Assembly (NCBI GenBank): GCA_964502775.1
Contig: CAZCYE010000009.1
Coordinates: forward strand, 1-28,437
Source of the DNA: CAZCYE01 sp964502775
GTDB taxonomy: Bacteria > Actinomycetota > Acidimicrobiia > IMCC26256 > PALSA-555
Direction of reading: 5' to 3'
DNA length: 28,437 nt
Translations under genes and position numbers: made by a program
Shown here: positions 1-6,893 of the stretch, in pieces
How the letters are laid out: every line of letters begins with the position of its first letter
How positions within the stretch are numbered: the first letter of the stretch is position 1
Notes under the pieces: generated by a model
Database searches by the model: none
Told to the model about the DNA's origin: nothing
The model's input: only the letters and a program-made list of their open reading frames with translations

Positions 1-765
1 GTCGAGGGCGCGGCGCAAGGTCCCCACGAACTCGTGCGCGGCCTCGGGCCCGCCACCGTCGAGAAGGCGCGCCACCAGCGCGCTGCCCACCACCACGCCA
101 TCGCACACCTCGGCCGCCGCGACGGCATGGGCGGCGGTCGAGATGCCCACGCCGAGCAGCACCGGGGTGTCGGTGGTCGCCTTGGCCCGACGGCCCATCT
201 CCCTCGCCTCGGGCGCCAGCTCCGAGCGCTCGCCGGTGACCCCGAGCAACGACACCCCGTAGAGGAACCCCCGGGTCCGCTCGCAGATCGCCGCCAGCCG
301 TTCGGCTGACGTCGTGGGCGCGGCGAGCAGCACGGTGGCCACACCGCACGCGTCGGCGGCGTCGCCCCAACCGTCGAGCTCGTCGAGCGGGAGGTCGGGA
401 ACGATCGCGCCCTCGATGCCGGCATCCGCGAGGCTCGCGGCGAACCGCTCGTGGCCGGCGTGGTGCACGGGGTTGTAGTACGTCATGACCACGAGCGGCA
501 CGTCCACATCGAGATGCGCGGCGTCGGCCACCAGTCCCGACGGCGTCGCCCCCGCCTCGAGCGCGCGCTGGGAGGCGGCCTGGATCGTGCGGCCGTCCAT
601 CACCGGGTCGGAGAATGGGATCCCGATCTCGACCGCGTCGGCACCCGCGTCGGCCGCGGCGCGCACCACGTCGAGCCAGTCGGGACCGAGACCACCGGTC
701 ACGTAGGGCACGAGGAGTGGACGCCCGGCGTCACGCCGGGCCCGGAGGTGCGATTCCAGGCTCAC
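1..765 (-). CDS. trpA: Tryptophan synthase alpha subunit (C-terminus cut by window)
   Basis: TrpA cleaves indole-3-glycerol phosphate to indole and glyceraldehyde-3-phosphate, and passes indole to TrpB through the tunnel of the cytoplasmic alpha2-beta2 complex. About 255 codons are visible; only the C-terminal end of a normally 260-270 residue protein is missing. Seen: PYVTGG near residue 20 (strand 1), then VEIGIPFSDPVMDG, with Glu46 and Asp57 in the positions of the catalytic Glu49 and Asp60 of the Salmonella enzyme. VMTYYNPV and a glycine-rich phosphate loop near VGSALVARLLDGG follow. The GTG start at 765 overlaps the trpB stop in a GTGA, so translation is probably coupled and subunits made in equal amounts. 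The start follows from that overlap. Confidence 0.95.
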   Translation of the reverse strand, partial: MSLESHLRARRDAGRPLLVPYVTGGLGPDWLDVVRAAADAGADAVEIGIPFSDPVMDGRTIQAASQRALEAGATPSGLVADAAHLDVDVPLVVMTYYNPVHHAGHERFAASLADAGIEGAIVPDLPLDELDGWGDAADACGVATVLLAAPTTSAERLAAICERTRGFLYGVSLLGVTGERSELAPEAREMGRRAKATTDTPVLLGVGISTAAHAVAAAEVCDGVVVGSALVARLLDGGGPEAAHEFVGTLRRALD

Positions 766-1949
766 CCGTCCGGCCCCTCACCCAGCAGCGCGGCGACCTG
801 GGCCGCGTCCTTGTCGCCTCTCCCCGAGAGCGTCACGAGCACCGTCGCGCCCGCGGGCACCGACCGCTGCGCCTCGCGTGCGAGCCAGCCGATGGCGTGG
901 GCGGGCTCGAGCGCCGGGACGATGCCCTCGGTCTCGGCGAGGAGTCGGAATCCCGCGACCGCCTCGTCGTCGTCGGCGGACACGTACTCGGCGCGCCCCG
1001 AGGCTGCGAGCGCGGCGTGCTCGGGCCCGACACCGGGATAGTCGAGCCCCGCGCTGATGGAGTGGGCCTCGGTGATCTGGCCCTCGGCGTCCTGGAGGAA
1101 CAAGCTGCGGGCGCCGTGCAGCACCCCGGGAACGCCTCGGATGATGGAGGCACTGTGGTGTCCCGTCTCGAGGCCGAGGCCCGCGGCTTCCACGCCCACG
1201 AGGCGCGCACTGCTGTCGAGGAACCCCGCGAAGGTGCCGATCGCGTTCGAGCCACCCCCTACGCACGCCACCACGTAGTCGGGCTCGGCGCCGCCCAGCA
1301 GCGCGTGGCACTGCACGCGGGCCTCGTCGCCGACCACCCGCTGGAGCTCACGCACCATCCAGGGGTAGGGGTGGGGCCCGACGACCGACCCGATGCAGTA
1401 GTGCGTGTCGGCCACGCTCGCCACCCAGTCGCGCAGCGCTTCGTTGATGGCGTCCTTGAGCGTGCGGCTCCCCGATTCGACCGCCACGACCTCGGCGCCC
1501 AGCAGCCGCATCCGCCACACGTTGAGAGCCTGACGCTCCACGTCGACGCCACCCATGAACACGGTGCAGTCGAGACCGAACAGTGCCGCCGCCGTCGCGG
1601 TCGCCACGCCGTGCTGCCCGGCTCCCGTCTCGGCGATCACCCGCCGCTTGCCCATGCGCGTCGTGAGCAGCGCCTGCCCGAGCACGTTGTTGATCTTGTG
1701 CGACCCGGTATGGGTGAGGTCCTCGCGCTTGAGTAGCACCCGCACCCCGAGGCGCTCGGACAGGCGATGGCACTCGGTGAGCGGCGTGGGACGACCGGCA
1801 TACGATGCGAGCAAGCCGTCGAGCTCGGCGCGGAACTCCGGTGACGACCAGGCCGTGCGGAACTCCGCTTCGAGCTCGACGAGCGCGGGCACGAGAGTCT
1901 CGGGCACGAAGCGGCCACCGAACCCGTCGAAGCGCCCCAACTTGGTCAC
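762..1949 (-). CDS. trpB: Tryptophan synthase beta subunit
   Basis: The PLP enzyme that condenses indole with L-serine to make tryptophan; partner of TrpA. At 395 residues it has the usual length. Seen: the N-terminal FGGRFVPETL, the PLP-lysine segment HTGSHKINNVLGQALL with Lys85 as the Schiff-base lysine, AETGAGQHGVATATAAALFG (the GAGQHG stretch that contacts the substrate carboxylate), and the glycine-rich phosphate-binding GGGSNAIG. The GTG at 1949 gives the typical N-terminus; the open frame runs 46 codons further upstream, but that stretch is Arg/Ala-rich and unlike TrpB. It lies 62 bases after trpF and overlaps trpA by four bases. It is TrpB1-type, since the GSHK context and the co-encoded TrpA match. 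Confidence 0.97.
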   Translation of the reverse strand: MTKLGRFDGFGGRFVPETLVPALVELEAEFRTAWSSPEFRAELDGLLASYAGRPTPLTECHRLSERLGVRVLLKREDLTHTGSHKINNVLGQALLTTRMGKRRVIAETGAGQHGVATATAAALFGLDCTVFMGGVDVERQALNVWRMRLLGAEVVAVESGSRTLKDAINEALRDWVASVADTHYCIGSVVGPHPYPWMVRELQRVVGDEARVQCHALLGGAEPDYVVACVGGGSNAIGTFAGFLDSSARLVGVEAAGLGLETGHHSASIIRGVPGVLHGARSLFLQDAEGQITEAHSISAGLDYPGVGPEHAALAASGRAEYVSADDDEAVAGFRLLAETEGIVPALEPAHAIGWLAREAQRSVPAGATVLVTLSGRGDKDAAQVAALLGEGPDG

Positions 1950-2011
1950 GACAGCGATGTTACGAGTTCGTGCGTGCGCGGCCGGCCGTGAATCGAGATG
2001 CGGCAGAGCGC

Positions 2012-2716
2012 TCAGCGCTCGTCGGCCTGCCAGTCGTAGAGCCCCCGATCGTCGAGCAGCCGGTCGTCGAGCTCGTGCGGAGACCATCCGAGGTCCGCGA
2101 GGGCGTCGGCGGCGGCGCGCGCCGCCTCGATGAAGCGGCGGAGCTTCACCGGGTCCTTGGCCCCCGATCCCGGCGCGGTCTCCACCCCGCTCGACACGTC
2201 GACCCCCCAGGGCCGCACCCGCTCGATGGCGGGCCCCACGTTGTCGGGGTCGAGGCCGCCAGCCAGGATGAGCCGCACACCGGCCGGCACGCCCTCGGCG
2301 AGTGACCAGTCGAACACCAGGCCCGACCCGGGCTCGGGCGCGTCGTAGAGCACCGCGTCAGCCGGACCGCCGCGTGCGTTCCCGAGCTCGGGATCCCCCG
2401 CTGCGAACGCCTGGATCACGAAGGGCACGCTCGCCCGCACGGTAGCCACCTCCGAGCGCGGCTCGCGACCGTGGAGCTGCGCCCCCGAGAGGCCGATCCC
2501 GTTGACGATCTCGATCACCTTCTCGGGCCGCTCGTCGCGGAACACGCCGATGGTGGTGGTATCGGGTGGGAGCCGTCGCACGATCGCCCGGACCTCCTTG
2601 GCCCCGACCTGGCGGGGACTCCCGGGCGCGAACACAAAGCCGAGCGCGTCAGCACCGAGCGCGACCGCGAGAAGCGCGTCCTCCTCGTTCGTGATTCCGC
2701 AGATCTTCACCAACAC
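2012..2716 (-). CDS. trpF: Phosphoribosylanthranilate isomerase
   Basis: Catalyses the Amadori rearrangement of N-(5-phosphoribosyl)anthranilate to CdRP, the step before TrpC. The 234-residue TIM barrel shows LVKICGIT with the catalytic Cys6, GFVFAPGSPR, GAQLHG, LAGGLDPDNV and GVDVSSGVE with the catalytic Asp, then the phosphate-binding end GSGAKDP. It is longer than most TrpF (about 200-215): after RRFIEAARAA an acidic, Trp/Tyr-containing tail of about 30 residues follows. The GTG at 2716 is chosen because it puts the catalytic Cys at position 6 and has a TACCGT box seven bases upstream. A separate TrpF is notable in an actinobacterium, where PriA often does this job. Confidence 0.93.
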   Translation of the reverse strand: MLVKICGITNEEDALLAVALGADALGFVFAPGSPRQVGAKEVRAIVRRLPPDTTTIGVFRDERPEKVIEIVNGIGLSGAQLHGREPRSEVATVRASVPFVIQAFAAGDPELGNARGGPADAVLYDAPEPGSGLVFDWSLAEGVPAGVRLILAGGLDPDNVGPAIERVRPWGVDVSSGVETAPGSGAKDPVKLRRFIEAARAAADALADLGWSPHELDDRLLDDRGLYDWQADER

Positions 2717-2723
2717 TGATGCG

Positions 2724-2729
2724 ACGGTA
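2724..2729 (-). promoter_or_regulatory. Putative -10 box of trpF (leaderless)
   Basis: TACCGT read on the minus strand ends seven bases before the trpF GTG. There is no Shine-Dalgarno sequence. It fits the TAnnnT-N6-8-start pattern seen before several other genes here; a -35 box is not clear. Confidence 0.45.
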
Positions 2730-2841
2730 CCGCACCCCGTCGCTCGCGGCGCCCAAGTACGCTGTCTCGGCCCGGCGGCGGCACCGCGGTCGATACACCC
2801 GACACCGGGTGGCGACATGGGCACCGAGACATCGGCCACGC

Positions 2842-3846
2842 ATGACTGTCAAGACCACGCAATCCCGAACGGCGTCCACGCGGCGCCGCGAAGCGCGGGC
2901 GGTGCTCGTGCGGGCACGGGTACCCGCGGCGGTCATCGGCATCGTGGTACCGGGAGCGTTGGCCGCCGGCTTCGGGGTGCCCAGCCGCCCGTGGGTGCTC
3001 CTGTGGATCGTTGCGCTCGCGGCCCTCGTGACGCTCGACAACCCCCACCCCGCGGCGCGGTTCGTGCGCGACTGGCTGCCCATGCTCGTGATCCTGGTGG
3101 GCTACGACCTCGTGCGCACCCAGGCGCCACATCTCACCGAACGGGCGGTGACCGAGCCGCAGCTCCGCTTCGACGAGATCGTGTTCGGCGGCGAGGTTCC
3201 GACCGTGACGCTTCAGCGAGCCCTCGTGGACGGTGGTACGCCGCACTGGTGGGACTACGGCGTCTGGGCCTTCTACCTGTCGCACTTCGTGATGACGATC
3301 GCTCTGGCCGCTTACCTGTACCGGGTGAGCTGGGCACGCTTCAAGCGCTTCAGCACGCTCATCCTCACGGTGAGCCTCGCGGGCTTCGCCACGTACCTCA
3401 TCCTGCCCGCCGTGCCACCGTGGCTGGCGAGCCGGGAGGGCGCGCTCCCCGCGACGACCCGCATCGTGCACGACGTGTGGCAGGCCCTGGGGCTCGACGG
3501 TGCCGCCAAGGTGTTCGCCGGCGACGCCAAGTTTGCCAACCCGGTTGCGGCGCTCCCCTCGCTCCATGCCGCCTGGCCGTTCATGGCCATCCTCTTCTTC
3601 TGGTCCACGGCCCGGCGCGGACGCTGGGTGCTCGTCGCCTACATGACCGTGATGACGTTCGTGCTGGTGTACGGGTCGGAGCACTACGTGAGCGACATCC
3701 TCCTCGGCTGGGTCTACGCCGCGGTCGTCTTCGTCACGTGGCGCCGCATCTGGGGCCGCCGTGACGCACGCGGCGGTACCGAGCGTGGGACCAGTCCGCT
3801 CAGCCCGCTCGCCCCGCTCGCCGCGCCGAGCGCGGGATCCGGCTGA
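2842..3846 (+). CDS. PAP2-superfamily membrane phosphatase/phosphotransferase (AUR1/inositol-transferase-like)
   Basis: An integral membrane protein of 334 residues with about six hydrophobic segments. The PAP2 signature is seen late: NPVAALPSLHAAWPF (C2 motif, His as general acid) and GSEHYVSDILLGW (C3 motif, His nucleophile with Asp). PAVPPWLA before them is typical of the AUR1/PAP2_3 branch, whose members move phosphoalcohol head groups between lipids. Known for the family: phosphatidic acid, isoprenyl-pyrophosphate or inositol-lipid chemistry at the membrane face; the substrate here cannot be told. The first ~25 residues are basic, so that end is probably cytoplasmic. The ATG at 2842 is used; an open frame continues upstream but looks non-coding. 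It sits on the opposite strand between trpC and trpF, and its 3' end overlaps the trpC 3' end by 47 bases. Confidence 0.82.
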   Translation: MTVKTTQSRTASTRRREARAVLVRARVPAAVIGIVVPGALAAGFGVPSRPWVLLWIVALAALVTLDNPHPAARFVRDWLPMLVILVGYDLVRTQAPHLTERAVTEPQLRFDEIVFGGEVPTVTLQRALVDGGTPHWWDYGVWAFYLSHFVMTIALAAYLYRVSWARFKRFSTLILTVSLAGFATYLILPAVPPWLASREGALPATTRIVHDVWQALGLDGAAKVFAGDAKFANPVAALPSLHAAWPFMAILFFWSTARRGRWVLVAYMTVMTFVLVYGSEHYVSDILLGWVYAAVVFVTWRRIWGRRDARGGTERGTSPLSPLAPLAAPSAGSG

Positions 3847-4618
3847 GCTCGCCGAGCCAGGCCTCGGGGTCGACGGCCCGCACGAGTCCCTCGCCCACCA
3901 GCACGGCATCGAAGCCCGCGTCGGCCATCCGCCGCGCGTCCGCGGTGGCTCGGATCGCGCTCTCGGCCACCGCCACCACGCCGGATGGGATGCGTCCCAC
4001 GAGCCGCTCCCCCACCGCGAGATCCTCGGTGAACGTGCCCAGGTCCCGGGCGTTGACGCCGACGATGCGCGCGCCGGCATCGAGCGCGCGCTCGAGCTCG
4101 CGCTCGTCGTGCACCTCGACCATCGCCGCGATCCCCAGCTCATGCGCGCACGCCTGGAGCTCGGCGAGCCGGGCGTCGTCGCTCACCGCCGCGACGATCA
4201 GCAGGACGGCATCGGCCCCCATACCCCGCGCCTCCTCGATCTGCACGGGATCGATCGTGAAGTCCTTGCGCAGCACGGGCGTGGCCGAGGCCGCGAGACG
4301 CGCGGCACCGAGGTCGGCGGCCGAGCCGCCGAAGAACGGGCCGTCGGTGAGCACCGAGAGGCAAGCCGCGCCCGCCCGGGCGTAGGCCGTGGCCAACGCA
4401 CCGGCATCGAGATCGGGCGCGAGCGCGCCCTTGGACGGCGACCGGCGCTTGATCTCGGCGATGACGGCGAGCTGATCACCCCTTCGGAGCGCAGCCTCGA
4501 ACGCGCGTGGCGGCGAGGCGGCCTCAGCCGCGGCGCGGACGGCGGCGTGACGGTCGGGCTCGGACAGCCGCGCCACCTCGTCACGCTTGGTGCGAAGAAT
4601 CTCCTCGAGCACGCTCAT
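3800..4618 (-). CDS. trpC: Indole-3-glycerol phosphate synthase
   Basis: Closes the indole ring: CdRP to indole-3-glycerol phosphate with loss of CO2 and water, feeding TrpA. The protein has 272 residues (usual ~255-270). Seen: N-terminal MSVLEEILRTKRDEV, the active-site strand AEIKRRSPSKG with Glu55 and Lys57 (the catalytic Glu/Lys pair), VLRKDFTIDP with the second catalytic lysine, VGVNARDL and VAVAESAI near the end. The C-terminal Arg-rich RIPRSARRAGRAG is beyond the usual end and is encoded where the gene overlaps the convergent PAP2 gene. It starts only 32 bases from the divergent glycoside hydrolase, so promoter elements must be shared or lie inside the neighbouring gene. Confidence 0.96.
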   Translation of the reverse strand: MSVLEEILRTKRDEVARLSEPDRHAAVRAAAEAASPPRAFEAALRRGDQLAVIAEIKRRSPSKGALAPDLDAGALATAYARAGAACLSVLTDGPFFGGSAADLGAARLAASATPVLRKDFTIDPVQIEEARGMGADAVLLIVAAVSDDARLAELQACAHELGIAAMVEVHDERELERALDAGARIVGVNARDLGTFTEDLAVGERLVGRIPSGVVAVAESAIRATADARRMADAGFDAVLVGEGLVRAVDPEAWLGELSRIPRSARRAGRAG

Positions 4619-4650
4619 GTTCGACGCGAGTGTGCCAGGATCGAGCCCGT

Positions 4651-5823
4651 ATGGCAGCCACGTTCCCCGACGGCTTCCTGTGGGGCGTGGCGACATCGGC
4701 CCATCAGGTCGAGGGCGGGAACTGGAACAACGACTGGTGGGCCTGGGAGCACGCCGAGGACACGCTCGCCGAGGAGATCTCGAGCGACGCCTGCGACCAC
4801 TTCTCCCGGTATCCCGACGACATCGCGCTCGTGGCCGACCTCGGGCTCTCCGCGTACCGTTTCTCGCTGGAGTGGTCACGGATCGAGCCGGCGTACGGCG
4901 AGTTCTCCACCGTGCACCTCGACCACTACCGCCGGATGATCGAGACATGTCGCGACCGGGACATCGTCCCGATGGTCACCTTCCACCACGTGACGGTGCC
5001 GGGCTGGGTCGCCGCGGACGGAGGCTGGGAGAACCCGGCCACCACCGACCGGTTCGCCACCTTCTGCGAGCGCGCCGCCGGGCACTTCGGCGACGAGATC
5101 GGGATCGCGTGCACCATCGACGAGCCGAACTCACTCGCGGTTCGAGGCTGGATCGAAGGCCGATTCCCCCCCGCTCGCAAGGGTGACATGGCGGGCTGGG
5201 CACGAGTGAACAAGCACCTCCTGGCTGCGCACCGCAAGGCGTACGACGCCTTGAAGTCGGGGCCGGGTGAGTTCCCGGTGGGGCTCACGCTGGGGATGAG
5301 CGAGTGGACCTCCGAGCCCGGCGCCGAAGAGCACGTGAACCGGCATCGCCGCCGCTTCGAGGACTCGTACCTCGAGGGAGCGCGTGGGGACGACTTCGTA
5401 GGTGTGCAGGCCTACACGCGCACGCGCATCGATGCCGACGGGACGATCGGCCCCCCGCCGGGAGCGGAGTTGGGACCCATGGGCTACGAGCTCTGGCCGG
5501 GCGCCACCGAGGCCGCGGTGCGCCACGCCGCGGAGGTGACGCGCGCACCGGTGTACGTGACGGAGTGCGGGATCGGCACCGACGACGACGCCCAGCGCAT
5601 CACCTACCTGCACGACGCGCTCGAGGGCGTGGGCCGGGCCATCGCCGACGGCATCGACGTGCGGGGCTTCGTGTGCTGGTCGCTGCTCGACAACTTCGAG
5701 TGGAACTCGGGCTACCGGGTGCCGTTCGGCCTCTTCGAGGTCGACCGCGCCAGCCAAGCGCGGTCACCCAAGCCCAGCGCGGCCTGGCTCGGCACCGTGG
5801 CGCGTGCCAACCGCCTCGACTAG
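4651..5823 (+). CDS. Family 1 glycoside hydrolase (beta-glycosidase-like) with altered active-site motifs
   Basis: A GH1 TIM-barrel enzyme, which would hydrolyse beta-glucosides or beta-galactosides by the retaining mechanism. At 390 residues it is shorter than most (about 440-480). Seen in order: FPDGFLWGVATSAHQVEG, DWWAWE, FSLEWSRIEP, TFHHVTVPGW, TIDEPNS with Glu158 as acid/base, YVTECGIGT with Glu305 as nucleophile, and CWSLLDNFEWNSGY. Both catalytic glutamates are present, but residues around them differ from the family rule: NEP is DEP (Asp157), ENG is ECG (Cys306), and the usual NYY is QAY. These positions hold sugar hydroxyls, so an unusual substrate, transferase activity or low activity is possible. 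The ATG at 4651 begins the canonical FPxGFLWG. No signal peptide, hence cytoplasmic. Confidence 0.9.
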   Translation: MAATFPDGFLWGVATSAHQVEGGNWNNDWWAWEHAEDTLAEEISSDACDHFSRYPDDIALVADLGLSAYRFSLEWSRIEPAYGEFSTVHLDHYRRMIETCRDRDIVPMVTFHHVTVPGWVAADGGWENPATTDRFATFCERAAGHFGDEIGIACTIDEPNSLAVRGWIEGRFPPARKGDMAGWARVNKHLLAAHRKAYDALKSGPGEFPVGLTLGMSEWTSEPGAEEHVNRHRRRFEDSYLEGARGDDFVGVQAYTRTRIDADGTIGPPPGAELGPMGYELWPGATEAAVRHAAEVTRAPVYVTECGIGTDDDAQRITYLHDALEGVGRAIADGIDVRGFVCWSLLDNFEWNSGYRVPFGLFEVDRASQARSPKPSAAWLGTVARANRLD

Positions 5824-5851
5824 CACGCAGGGCGGGGCGGTACCGAGCGAA

Positions 5852-5911
5852 GCGAGGTGCTCGCCGGAGCAGGCGAGCACCTCGCAGGGCGACGGCGGGT
5901 ATCCCGCCGTC
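5852..5911. terminator. Tandem hairpins between convergent genes
   Basis: Two perfect inverted repeats lie back to back: a 14-bp stem (5852-5865 with 5872-5885, six-base loop), then a 9-bp stem (5891-5899 with 5903-5911, three-base loop). They fill the gap between the ends of the glycoside hydrolase and ygfZ genes, so they probably stop transcription from both sides. There is no T-tract. Confidence 0.7.
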
Positions 5912-5936
5912 GAGCGAGCGCGACCAGAAAGCCAGA

Positions 5937-6893
5937 TCAGATCGCCTCGACGAGGGCGGCGCGTGTCGTGCCGTCCCAGCGCAGCACCGCCTCGGTCGGC
6001 GGCTCCACCTCGCGGCGCACCATGGCCAGCGCCACGGCCCGCGCCTCGCCCGGCACCGCAGCGGCGCTCGTGACCACACCGACGTCGCGGTCGGCCACCA
6101 CCACGGTGGCGCCCGCGGGGGGCACCACGTCGCCGTCGAGACGCACTCGGCGCAGGAACCGGTTGACGTGCCCGCGCGTGTCGATGCGGCAGACCAGCTC
6201 CTGGCCGAGGAAGCATCCCTTGGTGAACGACACCGCGTCACGCTCCAGGAAGGCCTCCTGGGGAATCGTGGACTCGTCGATGTCGGCGCCCAAACGCGGG
6301 ACGCCGGCCTCGATGCGGAACGCCTCGTACGCGCCGGCATCGACCCGGACGAGCTCATCCGGCAACGAGGACGCGAACGCTCGAACCCCCTCGATCGGCC
6401 CGAGGAGGTCGAGGCCGTGGCGTACCCCCCACACGGTGCGCACCACCCGGATGCCGGGCGCGTCCCGGGCCGGGCGGTGGGCGTGCACGGCCGCGTCGAG
6501 TCCGTCCGCGAGACCGAGCGCCGCGGCGTCCACGGGGTCTTCTGTGCCCACGATCGACACCAGGCCGGCCGACTCGCTCACGTCGCGCAGATTCACGTCG
6601 ACCCGGATGCGAAAGCGCGCCAGCGATGCGGCGAGCCGCTCACCGAACGGCGCCTCGCAGTCGAGCGCCCATGTGCCCGCGTGCGCGGCGTCGTAGGAAC
6701 CGTCGAGGTGCAGGGCGCGCAGCTCGACGTCGACCTTGCCCTGGGGGTGCAGCAGCAGGGCGTGCACCCCGCGGCATTGCTCGACCGGGTCGAGATCCTG
6801 GGACACGAGGTTCTGGAGGAACGACGTGGCGTCGGCGCCACTCACCATCACCACGCCGCGCGGCGAGCGGTCGGCCACGAACGTCGCGGTCAC
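5937..6893 (-). CDS. ygfZ: YgfZ/GcvT-fold folate-binding protein (Fe-S cluster maintenance)
   Basis: YgfZ-family proteins bind tetrahydrofolate and help keep certain iron-sulfur enzymes active. The 318-residue protein carries the signature KGCFLGQE at residues 225-232; Cys227 is the conserved cysteine of E. coli YgfZ. The N-terminal half has the aminomethyltransferase fold pattern, with GVVMVSGADATSFLQNLVSQDL then ALLLHPQGKV. The GTG at 6893 overlaps the trpE stop in a GTGA, so it is probably translated with TrpE. No biochemical link between folate/Fe-S repair and anthranilate synthase is evident, so the pairing may be only positional. The glycine-cleavage T protein is unlikely, because the YgfZ signature is present. 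Confidence 0.88.
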   Translation of the reverse strand: MTATFVADRSPRGVVMVSGADATSFLQNLVSQDLDPVEQCRGVHALLLHPQGKVDVELRALHLDGSYDAAHAGTWALDCEAPFGERLAASLARFRIRVDVNLRDVSESAGLVSIVGTEDPVDAAALGLADGLDAAVHAHRPARDAPGIRVVRTVWGVRHGLDLLGPIEGVRAFASSLPDELVRVDAGAYEAFRIEAGVPRLGADIDESTIPQEAFLERDAVSFTKGCFLGQELVCRIDTRGHVNRFLRRVRLDGDVVPPAGATVVVADRDVGVVTSAAAVPGEARAVALAMVRREVEPPTEAVLRWDGTTRAALVEAI

